DNA of 64,000 nt, taken from assembly GCA_049840515.1 (NCBI GenBank), contig JASGKW010000026.1, forward strand, positions 43,829 to 107,828, written 5' to 3'. The stretch's first letter is position 1. Every line of letters starts with the position of its first letter. The stretch is from Muricomes sp049840515. Lineage in GTDB: Bacteria > Bacillota > Clostridia > Lachnospirales > Lachnospiraceae. Positions 1 through 9,081 of this stretch are shown one piece after another. The notes below the pieces were generated by a model that was given only the letters and a program-made list of their open reading frames with translations, ran no database searches and was not told the DNA's origin. The translations under genes were made by a program, and so were the position numbers.

Positions 1-666
1 CGCAAGAATTACATGAGATATATCAGTAAGTTTTTGCGTGATTACAATTACTTTAGAGTAGAGCATGGGATGAATATTGTGGAATCCATTGAAGAATTAT
101 ATTGTGCAGGAGATTATACATTATTTGCTGATATTCCCGAGCTGGCACCGGTATCGAAGCTTCTGCCGACGGAGTCTTATATTGGTCCTCTTACGGGCAA
201 AATTGAATATTTTCGTGCAAAGGAAACCAGGCAGGCGTTGGAGGAGATACGAGAGCTTAAAGAAGATGCAAACACATATTTTGTATATCTTTCTATGGGA
301 ACATCCGGTGATTATAATGTGTTAAGCAAATATCTGTCGGTGCTGTCAGATATCAATGTTAAAGTTTTTATGACAACCGCCAATTATTCTGTCACTGACC
401 TGCCGGAGAATGTGTATTGTTATTCCTATTTATATGTGGATGATATTATGCCGCATATGGACATTGCAATTACCAACGGAGGAAGCGGTGCTAATTATCA
501 AGCATATGAGAATCAGGTAAAGATTATCGCAATACCAGATAATGTTGACCAGATTTTGGCTTGCAGCAAACTAGAAGAGAAAAATGCAGGCTTTGTATTG
601 ACCAAAGGTAATCGCAAGAATTATGATGCTTTTTTGGATAAAGTGAAGCGTATTATTTCAGGATAA
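1..666 (+). CDS. Glycosyltransferase, GT1/MGT-like, C-terminal part
   Basis: The reading frame is open through the left edge of the window, so the N-terminal acceptor domain is missing; the first Met (position 13) is probably internal. The visible part looks like the C-terminal nucleotide-sugar-binding half of a GT-B enzyme of the UDP-glucuronosyltransferase/macrolide glycosyltransferase type. It has a YLSMGTSGD strand-loop and a late TNGGSGANYQAYENQ segment followed by PDNVDQ, which matches the family pattern HGGxGTxxEA...P...DQ. The usual His is Asn here. The acceptor and sugar donor cannot be told. It ends 92 bases before the next gene, with no clear terminator. Confidence 0.6.
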   Translation, partial: RKNYMRYISKFLRDYNYFRVEHGMNIVESIEELYCAGDYTLFADIPELAPVSKLLPTESYIGPLTGKIEYFRAKETRQALEEIRELKEDANTYFVYLSMGTSGDYNVLSKYLSVLSDINVKVFMTTANYSVTDLPENVYCYSYLYVDDIMPHMDIAITNGGSGANYQAYENQVKIIAIPDNVDQILACSKLEEKNAGFVLTKGNRKNYDAFLDKVKRIISG

Positions 667-757
667 ACGCTTACGGCATAATAATGAAAATTATAGTGTA
701 GAATAAGAGTAAATATTAAAAGAGGCTGTATTAAGAGAAAGGGAAGAGGTGTGTTAT

Positions 758-955
758 ATGTATGTTTATAAGTATGTAAAAGTGAATTTATCCAAAGGTA
801 TGCCGCCAAAGAAACCAAATGAAGATTATCATGAAATCATTGATAAGCATGCAAAGGAAGGCTGGAGAATGGTTCAAATATTCGCACCGGTAGTTGATGT
901 GGGGCCATTTGCGGCATATTATGAAATCATCTTTGAGAGAGAAGATAATCAATAG
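758..955 (+). CDS. DUF4177 domain protein
   Basis: A 65-residue protein starting MYVYKYVKVNLSKG. The ATG at 758 is preferred over the in-frame GTG at 749 because a GGGAAGAGG ribosome binding site lies at 741-749, at normal distance from 758. The layout (a first strand with aromatic and basic residues, then an HAKEGWRMVQIF segment) is that of DUF4177 proteins, which are small alpha/beta proteins without an established function. It lies alone between a glycosyltransferase and a Nudix gene. Confidence 0.6.
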   Translation: MYVYKYVKVNLSKGMPPKKPNEDYHEIIDKHAKEGWRMVQIFAPVVDVGPFAAYYEIIFEREDNQ

Positions 956-1083
956 CTCGGTTGTGTCACCGGAACAGTGAGATTTGTAGAGCAGTGCAGC
1001 GGCGCCAGGGACACAAGGGAAAGATAACTGGTTAGAATTGGCTTTCCTTTGGGTCTCTTTTCTGTGCAAGAGAGCTTCCCGGA

Positions 1084-1112
1084 TTGATTATTTTTTATAT
1101 TTACGGTATACT
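1084..1112 (+). promoter_or_regulatory. Sigma-A-type promoter for the Nudix/nucleotidyltransferase pair
   Basis: A TTGATT -35 box (1084-1089) and a TATACT -10 box (1107-1112) are separated by exactly 17 bases. The first gene starts 50 bases downstream. Confidence 0.55.
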
Positions 1113-1161
1113 GTGAACAAACTGGAAGATAATTAGTAGGAAAGGGACTAAGGGGAAGATT

Positions 1162-1677
1162 ATGTTTCGTCTGAGTACACTGTGCTATATTGAAAAAGAT
1201 GGCTGTTATTTGATGCTGCACCGGACAGTCAAGGAAAATGATGTAAACAAGGACAAATGGATAGGCGTGGGCGGACATTTTGAAGAGAAGGAAAGCCCTG
1301 AGGAGTGCCTGCTGAGGGAAGTAAAGGAAGAAACAGGTTATACCCTGACTTCCTACCGCTACAGAGGTATTGTAACCTTTGTATATGGAAAAGATACTGT
1401 GGAATACATGTCTCTTTACACCGCAGATGGTTTTACGGGAGAGCCCATCCCCTGCGATGAGGGCGAGCTGGAATGGGTGGATAAGAGAGAGATTTTCAAT
1501 CTGAATCTGTGGGAGGGAGATAAAATCTTTTTCCGCCTTTTAGATGAGGAGAGGAAATTCTTTTCGCTGAAACTGGTATATGATGAGAATGATACATTGA
1601 AGTACGCTGCTCTGGATGGCAAACCCTTGGAGAGACGGGGCGCTGACAGGCAGGAGAGCAGAGAGGATAGTGACTAA
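1162..1677 (+). CDS. Nudix hydrolase (MutT/8-oxo-dGTPase-like)
   Basis: A 171-residue Nudix-family pyrophosphohydrolase. The Nudix box is complete at residues 38-59: G38, E44, R52-E53, E56-E57 and G59 have the spacing GX5EX7REUXEEXG that binds the catalytic divalent metal. The N-terminus (LSTLCYIEKDGCYLMLHR) resembles the MutT/8-oxo-dGTP diphosphatase group, but substrate cannot be fixed from sequence. The last ~15 residues are charged and probably disordered. It overlaps the next gene by one base (TAATG), so the two are translationally coupled. The pairing with a nucleotide adenylyltransferase suggests a role around NAD or nucleotide metabolism. Confidence 0.85.
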   Translation: MFRLSTLCYIEKDGCYLMLHRTVKENDVNKDKWIGVGGHFEEKESPEECLLREVKEETGYTLTSYRYRGIVTFVYGKDTVEYMSLYTADGFTGEPIPCDEGELEWVDKREIFNLNLWEGDKIFFRLLDEERKFFSLKLVYDENDTLKYAALDGKPLERRGADRQESREDSD

Positions 1678-2243
1678 TGGTTGAGACAGGGGTTATACAT
1701 GGCAGATTTCAGATATTCCATCTAAAACATATGGAGTATTTGCTGGCGGCAAAAATGAGATGTAAGAAGCTGTATATCGGAATTACACACTCAGATATTG
1801 TTTCTTTTGCGGCCACATCCCCCTTGGATTTGCACGGGGTGACGAGACGGGATAATCCGCTCACATATTTTGAGCGTTTTGAGATGATACAGGGAGCTTT
1901 GGCTGAGTTCGGGGTAAAGAGAGAAGAATATGAAATCATTCCATTTCCTGTGAGTCAGCCGGATTTGATTCTTCAGTATGCGCCGAAAGATGCAGTCTAC
2001 TTTATGAGTATTTGCGGTGAGTGGGATGAAGAGCGCTATGAGATGCTGCAAAACCTGGGACTCAATGTAGAGATTCTTTGGAGAAAAAATAAGGAAGAAG
2101 TGGGCGTAACAGGTACGGAAGTGAGAAACCTGATTGCAGAAGAGAAGGACTGGCAGCAGTATGTGCCCAAATCAGTAAATGAGTATATTGCAGAGCATGA
2201 AATAGAGCAGCGGATAAAAAATCTGAATTATCTGTTTGAATAG
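1677..2243 (+). CDS. Nucleotidyltransferase, NadM/nicotinate-nucleotide adenylyltransferase-like
   Basis: A 188-residue protein of the HxGH nucleotidyltransferase superfamily. Residues 8-18 (HGRFQIFHLKH) are a variant of the GRFQPFHxGH ATP-binding motif, and GVTGTEVR near residue 142 corresponds to the ISGTxIR motif. It is closest in pattern to archaeal-type NMN adenylyltransferases (NadM), which are often fused or paired with Nudix domains, and it directly follows a Nudix gene with a one-base overlap. I infer an adenylyl- or cytidylyl-transfer to a small mononucleotide-like substrate. The changed motif (Ile for Pro, Lys for Gly) leaves the exact substrate open. Confidence 0.75.
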   Translation: MVETGVIHGRFQIFHLKHMEYLLAAKMRCKKLYIGITHSDIVSFAATSPLDLHGVTRRDNPLTYFERFEMIQGALAEFGVKREEYEIIPFPVSQPDLILQYAPKDAVYFMSICGEWDEERYEMLQNLGLNVEILWRKNKEEVGVTGTEVRNLIAEEKDWQQYVPKSVNEYIAEHEIEQRIKNLNYLFE

Positions 2244-2268
2244 AGAGCTTAAGAGATATAAAACACAT

Positions 2269-2309
2269 AAAGGGTAAATGGATAGCAGGACGGTATCCAT
2301 TTGCCCCTT
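2269..2309. terminator. Bidirectional terminator hairpin
   Basis: The arms 2269-2284 and 2294-2309 pair (AAGGGTAAATGGATA with TATCCATTTGCCCCTT) with one bulge around a 9-base loop. The hairpin lies between two genes that end towards each other, so it can serve both. Confidence 0.65.
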
Positions 2310-2332
2310 ATTCGTTATAAGTCTTGTTTCAT

Positions 2333-2992
2333 TTATGGAAGCAGGAATGAGTACATGAGAATAAAATGGCAAACGCTGCCGCCCATGACAAACAGGTGGA
2401 ATATTTCATGGCTTCCAAAGTTCTTATGTTTATTATTGAAGATAGGAACTTTCAATGCATAAATAATTCCTCCGATTGTGTAGATAATACCTCCTGATAA
2501 AAGCCACGCAAATGCAGCGGTGGACAGATTATTTAAAATTTGAGTAAAGGCCAGTATACAGGTCCAGCCCATTCCGATATATAGAACAGAAGATACCCAC
2601 TTAGGACAAAATACCCAGAACCCTTTAATCAAAATACCTACAATTGCGATAGTCCATACAATGGCGAGAAGGATATTGCCTGTTCGTCCCCGAAGCGCCA
2701 AAAGGCAGATAGGTGTATAACTTCCGGCAATCAATATAAAAATCATCATATGGTCAATCTTTTTTAAGATAGTATTTACTCTTTCGGACAAATCAAATGT
2801 ATGGTAAGTCGTGCTTGCTGCATATAATAAAATCAGGCTCACAGCATAAATTGCCAGTGAAATCACATAAAGTCTGCTGGGTTCCTGCGCCGCCTTTATC
2901 AATAGAGGAATTGCGGCAAATATTGCCATCAGCATTCCTATAAAATGTGTAATTGCACTGCCAGGGTCCTTAATAAATTGCTTCTTGTTCAT
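2333..2992 (-). CDS. Hemolysin III family membrane protein
   Basis: A 219-residue polytopic protein with about seven membrane segments. The family landmarks are visible: a conserved Ser/His pair in ASTTYHTFD, and the C-terminal SHEIFHLFVMGG...CHF block holding the metal-site histidines of the HlyIII/PAQR superfamily. Start chosen at 2992 because TAGGAGGTG lies just upstream on the minus strand. Family members have been reported as pore-forming when cloned, but their normal role in bacteria is unclear; homeostasis of membrane or metal is the usual suggestion. It is a single-gene unit, convergent with the upstream pair. Confidence 0.85.
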   Translation of the reverse strand: MNKKQFIKDPGSAITHFIGMLMAIFAAIPLLIKAAQEPSRLYVISLAIYAVSLILLYAASTTYHTFDLSERVNTILKKIDHMMIFILIAGSYTPICLLALRGRTGNILLAIVWTIAIVGILIKGFWVFCPKWVSSVLYIGMGWTCILAFTQILNNLSTAAFAWLLSGGIIYTIGGIIYALKVPIFNNKHKNFGSHEIFHLFVMGGSVCHFILMYSFLLP

Positions 2993-3128
2993 AAATAACG
3001 CACCTCCTAGATAATAAAAACATTACATGTAGTATTTAAAACTACGTTTAGTATATGCATATATTACAACTATTATGAGTAAAATGCAAGTGTTAAATTG
3101 TAATTTTTTAGTAATAGTTCAGTGATAT

Positions 3129-3169
3129 CAGCAGTCAGCTTGAGCTGTGCGGCTGAACTGCTGTTTTTT
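3129..3169 (+). terminator. Terminator-like hairpin with T-run, in a divergent intergenic region
   Basis: CAGCAGTCAGC (3129-3139) pairs with GGCTGAACTGCTG (3151-3163) with one bulge and is followed by six Ts. It points along the plus strand although no plus-strand gene ends here. It also carries a GTAATAGTTCAG/CTGAACT pair like the dispersed element at 23.5 kb, so it may be a remnant of that repeat rather than a working terminator. Confidence 0.4.
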
Positions 3170-3193
3170 ATTGTATTCATGTTTAGGTCCGAA

Positions 3194-3222
3194 TTGACAT
3201 ATGACGGGAAGTTTGTTATGAT
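3194..3222 (+). promoter_or_regulatory. Strong sigma-A promoter for the DEAD-box helicase
   Basis: A consensus TTGACA (3194-3199) and a TATGAT (3217-3222) with a 17-base spacer. It implies a 5' leader of about 110 bases, common for cold-inducible RNA helicase genes. Confidence 0.75.
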
Positions 3223-3241
3223 AACAATTGAGACTTTGTGA

Positions 3242-3309
3242 AATATCCTTACTTGGTGTCAGGTAAAGGGTATTCTTTTTTGTGTTATTGAAGTTTTTTG
3301 AAACACAAA
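3242..3309 (+). promoter_or_regulatory. Structured leader of the helicase mRNA (possible attenuator)
   Basis: Two successive hairpins fill the leader. AATATCCTTAC (3242-3252) pairs with GTAAAGGGTATT (3263-3274) and is followed by a T-run, which looks like an intrinsic terminator. The T-run with the bases after it (3279-3286) can instead pair with AAACACAAA (3301-3309), which would tie up the T tract. This suggests attenuation or autoregulation by the helicase, but is inference. Confidence 0.4.
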
Positions 3310-3339
3310 GGGATAAGATGATTAGATTAAAGGAGATAT

Positions 3340-4922
3340 ATGGAAGAAGTAAGATTTGAAGAATTGGGGCTGCTCCCTGAAATTGTAAAAGCGGTTAAGA
3401 ATATGGGATTTGAGGAGGCTTCACTCATTCAGGCGAAAGCCATTCCTGTTATGAGAACAGGAAGAGATATTATAGGTCAGGCACAGACGGGAACCGGAAA
3501 GACAGCGGCATTTGGAATTCCCATGCTGGAGAAGATAGACCCGAAAAATAAAAAGCTTCAGGCTGTTGTGCTGTGTCCTACCAGAGAATTGGCAATTCAG
3601 GTGGCGGAAGAAATCCGCAACTTAGCGAAATATATGCATGGGATTAAGGTACTGCCTATTTATGGAGGGCAGGAGATTGTAACACAGATTCGTTCCCTTA
3701 AGAGTGGTGTTCAGCTTATTATTGGTACCCCCGGACGTGTGATGGACCATATGCGGAGAAAAACTATAAAGATGGAAAATGTTCACACTATAGTTTTAGA
3801 TGAAGCAGATGAAATGCTGAATATGGGATTCCGCGAGGACATTGAGACTATTTTAGAAGGTGTTCCCGAGGAGCGCCAGACAGTTCTGTTTTCAGCGACT
3901 ATGCCAAAGGCTATTTTGGATATCACGAAAAAATTTCAGAAAGACGCTGAAATTATTAAAGTGACAAAGAAAGAACTGACAGTGCCTAATATTGAGCAGT
4001 TCTACTATGAGGTGAGACCTAAGAATAAAGAGGAAGTGCTTTCCAGACTGCTGGATATCTATACACCAAAGTTGTCAGTTGTATTTTGCAATACAAAAAA
4101 ACAGGTTGATATTCTTGTAAATGGTCTGCTCGGCAGAGGGTATTTTGCGGCAGGGCTGCACGGCGATTTGAAACAGGCTCAGCGTGACCGGGTAATGCAG
4201 GGATTCCGTTCAGGAAAAACAGATATTCTTGTGGCGACAGATGTGGCTGCCAGAGGAATTGACGTGGATGAAGTGGAAGCTGTATTCAATTATGACCTTC
4301 CGCAGGATGATGAATATTATGTGCACCGTGTAGGCAGAACAGGAAGAGCAGGACGTGAAGGAAAATCTTTCTCATTTGTATCCGGGAAAGAGGTCTATAA
4401 ATTAAAAGAAATACAGAAATATTGTAAGACAAAGATTTATGCTCAGAAAGTTCCCTCTCTGGATGATGTTGCAAGTACCAAAATGGAAAACATATTGAGT
4501 GAGATTGACAATATTATTGAGACAGAGGATTTGACAAAGTACCTGCAGATAATTGAGCGCAAGGTAAATGAGTCTGACTATACAGCTATGGATTTGGCGG
4601 CAGCATTTCTGAAGTTGAATTCTGGACAAAATGAGATTGTTCCTGAGGAAGCAGAATTTGGAGATACCGGTGCAGAAGAGGCAGGTATGGTGCGTCTCTT
4701 CATTAATATAGGAAAGAAAAACAAAGCGAAACCAGGTGATATCGTTGGAGCTATTGCCGGGGAGAGCGGAATTCGGGAAAAGTTATTGGTTCTATTGATA
4801 TGTATGACAAATATACATTTGTGGAAGTTCCAAAAGATTATGCGAGAGAAGTGCTCAAGGCAATGGACCACGCTAAAATAAAAGGAAAAACGATTGCTGT
4901 AGAACCAGCAAACCAGAAATAG
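3340..4922 (+). CDS. cshA: DEAD-box RNA helicase (CshA/DeaD type), 3' frameshift
   Basis: An ATP-dependent RNA helicase that unwinds structured RNA in ribosome assembly and mRNA decay. The motifs are all present: Q-motif region FEELGLLPEI, AQTGTGKT (Walker A), PTRELA, DEAD, SAT, ARGID and HRVGRTGRAG. A C-terminal DbpA/CsdA-type RNA-binding domain starts near residue 450 (VRLFINIGKK). The frame breaks at about 4777: one G is missing from CGGGG, which would otherwise give GIRGKVIGSIDMYDKY and continue to a TAG at 4920-4922 (about 527 residues). As read, the frame stops at 4881 with an unrelated tail. The break is most likely a sequencing error. Start at 3340 has AAAGGAGA upstream. The gene stands alone with its own promoter and terminator. 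Confidence 0.9.
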
Positions 4923-4939
4923 AACATGATGAGAAAAAT

Positions 4940-4979
4940 AAAATGCCCACACTGCTTGCCGGTGCGGGCATTTTGTTTT
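4940..4979. terminator. Intrinsic terminator between convergent genes
   Basis: AAAATGCCC (4940-4948) pairs with GGGCATTTT (4966-4974), extended by partly paired inner bases, and is followed by GTTTTG. It ends the helicase gene and, read the other way, the YbaK-type gene. Confidence 0.7.
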
Positions 4980-4988
4980 GGAATTATT

Positions 4989-5543
4989 TTACAGTGTCAC
5001 CACACGGTGGTGATGCCGGGTATGTTTCAAAAATTTCTTTAATATATCATCGGTTTTTATTTTGAGAGTGGTTGTGTTCATGCAAGGGTGGCACCCCAGA
5101 TATTCACTCTCAAGCAATTCTTTGTCGATAAGTAAATCTACATACCAGTCTTTGTCGTTCATAAGTCCAAGCACGCTGACAGAACCGGGTGTCACTCCCA
5201 GATATTTCTCCATAAGTTCAGGTTCCGCGAAGGAGAGCCGGGAAATATTTAACTGGGCAGACAAATCCTTTGTGAGAAATTTCTTGTCGCCAGGCATAAG
5301 TAGAAGGAAAAACGTAGTTTTCTGGCGGTTGCAAAGGAAAAGGTTCTTGCATGGAAGTATTCCAAGCTCATCCTCCACAGCCCTGCAAGCCTCAATAGTG
5401 GGGGCCACATCGTGGTCTACGCCCTCATAGGGAATATGAAGCTTATCAAGAAGGTCATAAGTTCTGACTTCTACATCAACTCGGTTAGAGCAGTCAGGTT
5501 TGCTTGTGAAATGTTCTTTGCTTACGTGTATTTGATCCATCAT
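4989..5543 (-). CDS. YbaK/ProX-type aminoacyl-tRNA deacylase
   Basis: A 184-residue protein of the YbaK/EbsC superfamily, which hydrolyses mischarged aminoacyl-tRNAs (for example Ala- or Cys-tRNAPro) in trans. Family marks are the CKNLFL segment with the conserved Lys, the VTPGSVSVLGL loop, and the HPCMNTTTLKI motif near the C-terminus. The layout fits the free-standing ProX/PrdX group with an N-terminal helical extension. Start at 5543 (ATGATG) follows GAAAGG. Specificity cannot be read off; a Pro-tRNA proofreading role is the likeliest. Confidence 0.8.
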   Translation of the reverse strand: MMDQIHVSKEHFTSKPDCSNRVDVEVRTYDLLDKLHIPYEGVDHDVAPTIEACRAVEDELGILPCKNLFLCNRQKTTFFLLLMPGDKKFLTKDLSAQLNISRLSFAEPELMEKYLGVTPGSVSVLGLMNDKDWYVDLLIDKELLESEYLGCHPCMNTTTLKIKTDDILKKFLKHTRHHHRVVTL

Positions 5544-5604
5544 TCTATCCTTTCTTTGGCAGATTTCCTATCTGATTTGTAATATTATAATATAAAAATT
5601 TCTG

Positions 5605-5982
5605 CTAATTAGATTGATACCATCCCCAGAGATAAAGCAGAGGCAATAAAAGATTAATGAGGCCAAGCGGAGCAAATGCCGCAGTTACTGTAGTATAAAC
5701 TATATTTGCAATGTAATATACGAGCAGAAGAACACCCATAATCAGAACAAGCTGTCTGGATTTATAGGAAACACCTACAATGCCGGAAATCAGAAGAATA
5801 GCGGCAGCGATGAACATTTGCACATAAGTAAATGTAGTAGGTGCTGCGATGCCCATTGTTGCATAGGTGTCTGCCACAATTCCTCTTGATGCCACTGCAA
5901 TAATGCTGGAAATCAGGGATATTGCTCCTAATACAATCAGGATAATAGAGATTACTTTTAATAATGTACTTCTTTTTTTCAT
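5605..5982 (-). CDS. Small four-helix membrane protein, unknown function
   Basis: A 125-residue protein, nearly all hydrophobic, with four predicted membrane helices separated by short loops and a basic N-terminus (MKKRSTLLK). A GGAGGG site lies eight bases before the ATG. I do not recognise a family beyond a general resemblance to small Firmicute integral membrane proteins. It lies 66 bases after the end of the MacB-like export operon on the same strand and could be its last, poorly linked member. Confidence 0.55.
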   Translation of the reverse strand: MKKRSTLLKVISIILIVLGAISLISSIIAVASRGIVADTYATMGIAAPTTFTYVQMFIAAAILLISGIVGVSYKSRQLVLIMGVLLLVYYIANIVYTTVTAAFAPLGLINLLLPLLYLWGWYQSN

Positions 5983-6048
5983 GGTAAACCCTCCTCATAT
6001 TATAAAAATTATTTTTGGATAAAAATTACAAGTTTTTTGTTTATCTTA

Positions 6049-7287
6049 CTACATTCTTCTCAAAGCTTCAATAGGGCTTAATCTGGCAGCCTTTCTTGCA
6101 GGGTAGATTCCAAATACGATTCCCACACTGCATGAGAATATTGTGGCTATCAGAATGGCCGGGAAAGAAAGCTGAGCTTTGATTCCGCCGATACCGAGAG
6201 CGGTTATCAGTGCTGTAAGGGCAGCACCCAGCAGAATTCCTATGACTCCGCCCATCCCTGAGATAATTGCCGATTCGCAGAGGAACTGAGCAATAATGGA
6301 GCCGGTTTTTGCCCCCAGGGCCTTGCGGATTCCGATTTCCCGGGTGCGCTCGGTTACGGATACCAGCATGATATTCATAACACCGATACCTCCGACAATA
6401 AGGGAAATACCCGCAACCAATGCAACGAATGCAGTGACACCATCCATAATAGAGCCGAACATATCGGCCAGATTCATAGGTTTCTGCTGAACAAACGGAG
6501 CATCGCCCAGATTCTGATGTCTGGAATTTAATATCTGTACAGCATTCTTGGCAACTCTGGCAGCCTGGTCCTTATCATACGCGGTGATGGAGACAGACGG
6601 GAAAGCATCAATCGGGTCACCAAAGACATTGGAAACAGTGTAGGGCATTTCCAGGCTGATGCTTTTGTCCATACCCATTGCCTGATACTGTTTCTCAGCC
6701 TCCATCATTTCAGCGGAAGTCTTGCGCACACCGATAATACTTACATTTTGTATGCTGCTGTCCACTTTCAATTCTATATTCATGCCGACAACATCGGTAT
6801 TTCCGAATAGATATAAAGCGGTCAGTTCATCAACCACGCACACCATATTGGAGTTGGCAACATCATTGTCTGTGAAATACTTTCCTTTTACCAGTGCTTC
6901 TGTATATTGTGCATGCTCATAATCAGGCGTTGTCAGTACAACATATGAGTCAAAGTTGCCTTTTCGGGTGGAGATACTTCCTGAGGTTGTGGCAGTTGCG
7001 GATACACTTTCTACAGATTCGTTCAGGGCGGTTCTTAAAAATGCAATATCATCTCCTGTGATGGCGTTGGGGTCAGAAACCTCATCCATATTTGCCTGTA
7101 TAGTCACCGTATTATTTTGTTCATTTGAAGCATCAACTACATCCTTTTTCAGGCCATTTCCGATGGAAACGATAGTAACAACGGATGTGATACCGATGAT
7201 AATACCAAGCATGGTCAAGAAGGAACGGCCTTTATTGGAACGGATATTGTCAAGAGCCATTTTTACGTATTCTAAAAATTGTCCCAT
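6049..7287 (-). CDS. ABC transporter permease, MacB/FtsX type
   Basis: A 412-residue permease with the MacB topology: one membrane helix near residues 23-44, a large extracytoplasmic MacB_PCD domain (about residues 50-270), then three C-terminal helices. The LGIIIGITSVVTIVSIG start and the VTERTREIGIRKALGA cytoplasmic coupling loop are typical. It works with the ATPase (9082-9807) and adaptor (7323-9080) transcribed just before it. Systems of this kind move peptides, lipids or antibiotics by mechanotransmission rather than by passage through the membrane domain. Substrate unknown. Confidence 0.9.
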   Translation of the reverse strand: MGQFLEYVKMALDNIRSNKGRSFLTMLGIIIGITSVVTIVSIGNGLKKDVVDASNEQNNTVTIQANMDEVSDPNAITGDDIAFLRTALNESVESVSATATTSGSISTRKGNFDSYVVLTTPDYEHAQYTEALVKGKYFTDNDVANSNMVCVVDELTALYLFGNTDVVGMNIELKVDSSIQNVSIIGVRKTSAEMMEAEKQYQAMGMDKSISLEMPYTVSNVFGDPIDAFPSVSITAYDKDQAARVAKNAVQILNSRHQNLGDAPFVQQKPMNLADMFGSIMDGVTAFVALVAGISLIVGGIGVMNIMLVSVTERTREIGIRKALGAKTGSIIAQFLCESAIISGMGGVIGILLGAALTALITALGIGGIKAQLSFPAILIATIFSCSVGIVFGIYPARKAARLSPIEALRRM

Positions 7288-7322
7288 ATTATGTCCTCTT
7301 TTCTTAATCAGTCAGGTTGTTC

Positions 7323-9080
7323 CTACGGATTTGTCTGTATGCTGACTCCGCTCTCCCCCTTAGCTGAATCATCTGTTTTATCCTTGGCCTTGGAGTCGTC
7401 TGCGGCTGGTTTTTCGGAGCCGGTTGCTTTCATGCCTTCTGTGATATCCACATTCAAATCATTTACTACCTTGTCACCCTTTTTCAGTCCGCTGGTTACT
7501 TCAATCTGAGTTGTGGAGGCAGTTCCCAGTTCAACTGGCTGTTTCTTCACAACACCATCTTTGATGATGTACACAAAATCGCCGTCGGAGGATGTGTTAA
7601 TGACCTCGGTAGGCACAACGAGAACATCGTGGGCTTCTGCTACAGTCATAGAAATCTTTGCAGTGGCACCTATGCAAACATTCTCATCGGGATTGTCAAT
7701 GTGTATTTCCGCGCCGATAACCGGATTTCCTTTTTCGTTGTTGAGGGCGATTTTGTTTACTTTGGTCAATGTGCCCTGATATTTATACTGTCCGATGGTG
7801 ACGGCGGCCTTGTTGCCAACTTTTATCTTTTCATAGTCGTCAGGGGATACTTCTATTTTTACCCGTACTTTTTCTGTGCTTGCAATGGTAAACATAGCCA
7901 TTCCCTGTGTGGCGGTATTTGTCTGAAGTGCGTCTACAGAAGCGATAACACCGTTCATGTCAGATTTCATGCCCTCTCTGCCCTTTTCCACCAGCTCTGC
8001 TGATGTCAGTGCAGACAGCTCGGCAAGGTTGTCACTGATTTCCAGATTGGACATCTCGGCGGAAGTCATTCCTGTGTTGGAGGATGGGGTATTTGCGGCA
8101 TTGTAGGCAGCTTCCCATTGTGCATAGGCGGCATCATACTGAGCCTGTAAATTAGCAACATTAGCATTTTTGGAAGTCAAAGCATCAAGCTCTGCCTGAG
8201 CAGCACTTAAATCTTTCTGAGCCTCCGGGAGTTTCTTTACAGCATCGTCATATTCGTCAAATATAGGAGATAAGGCGTTTATAGTTGCCAGATCATCCTC
8301 AGTTTTTTGGTCATCCGGTTTTTGGGAGGCAATATCGAATGCTGCCCGGCTGCCCTGATAATTAGAATTTACATTATCTATGATGGTCTGATATGCGTTT
8401 ACTGTCTGTGTTTTCCCAGATATTTTGTTTTGAAGATCTTCTATAGCAGGCTGAGCAGCTGCCAATTCTTGTTTTGCAGCGTCCACCTGTGCCGCCAGGT
8501 TATTCACCTTGTCAGCCAGTTTGTTGGCCTGGTCTGCAGCCTGTGCGGATGCCGCGTTTGCAGCGTCAATTGACTTTGCATTCTGCGCCCTTGTTGCCTG
8601 TGAACTGTACAGGCTTGACTGCAGGGTGAGCTGAGCCTGCTGATTATCGCGCTCCAGGTTTTTGGTATCAAAGGCAATCAGAAGATCACCAGCTTTTACT
8701 GTGTTTCCTACCACGGCATTGCATGATGCAATGGGGGCGGTTACTGGGGAGTAATACGTCTTTGTATTTTCACTTTCTATCTTGCCGCTCGCGTTGTAGA
8801 CCTCGCGGACATCCCCTGTGGTTACTTCTGAAACCTGAAGTACTGTGCTTTTAGAACCGCTGCCATTTTTAGAAAGCAGGGAAGCAACAGCAATGATAAT
8901 TCCCAAAACGACAATTATAGGAATTATGACCCACGCGGGAAGTTTTTTCTTGGGGGGCTTGGATGCCTCTGCATCTTCCAGCTCGTAAGAGTCCTCCTCC
9001 AGGGATACATCATCGCTGATAATTTCTGTGTCAAATGTGTCCAGGGTTTCATCCTGTCCTTTTTTCTTCATGGAAACCAT
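7323..9080 (-). CDS. HlyD/MacA-type membrane fusion (adaptor) protein
   Basis: 585 residues. There is a ~45-residue acidic cytoplasmic N-terminus, one membrane helix (about residues 48-68), then a biotinyl-lipoyl-like half motif, a long Ala/Gln-rich coiled-coil hairpin (about 140-300), a second lipoyl half (KSDMNGVIASVDAL), beta-barrel and membrane-proximal domains, and a Lys/Asp/Ser-rich tail. This is the MacA/YknX layout for Gram-positives, where the adaptor caps the FtsX-like permease. Start at 9080 has AAAGGAGG upstream, inside the end of the ATPase gene one base away, so the pair is coupled. The coiled coil is unusually long for a cell without an outer membrane. Confidence 0.88.
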   Translation of the reverse strand: MVSMKKKGQDETLDTFDTEIISDDVSLEEDSYELEDAEASKPPKKKLPAWVIIPIIVVLGIIIAVASLLSKNGSGSKSTVLQVSEVTTGDVREVYNASGKIESENTKTYYSPVTAPIASCNAVVGNTVKAGDLLIAFDTKNLERDNQQAQLTLQSSLYSSQATRAQNAKSIDAANAASAQAADQANKLADKVNNLAAQVDAAKQELAAAQPAIEDLQNKISGKTQTVNAYQTIIDNVNSNYQGSRAAFDIASQKPDDQKTEDDLATINALSPIFDEYDDAVKKLPEAQKDLSAAQAELDALTSKNANVANLQAQYDAAYAQWEAAYNAANTPSSNTGMTSAEMSNLEISDNLAELSALTSAELVEKGREGMKSDMNGVIASVDALQTNTATQGMAMFTIASTEKVRVKIEVSPDDYEKIKVGNKAAVTIGQYKYQGTLTKVNKIALNNEKGNPVIGAEIHIDNPDENVCIGATAKISMTVAEAHDVLVVPTEVINTSSDGDFVYIIKDGVVKKQPVELGTASTTQIEVTSGLKKGDKVVNDLNVDITEGMKATGSEKPAADDSKAKDKTDDSAKGESGVSIQTNP

Positions 9081-9081
9081 G

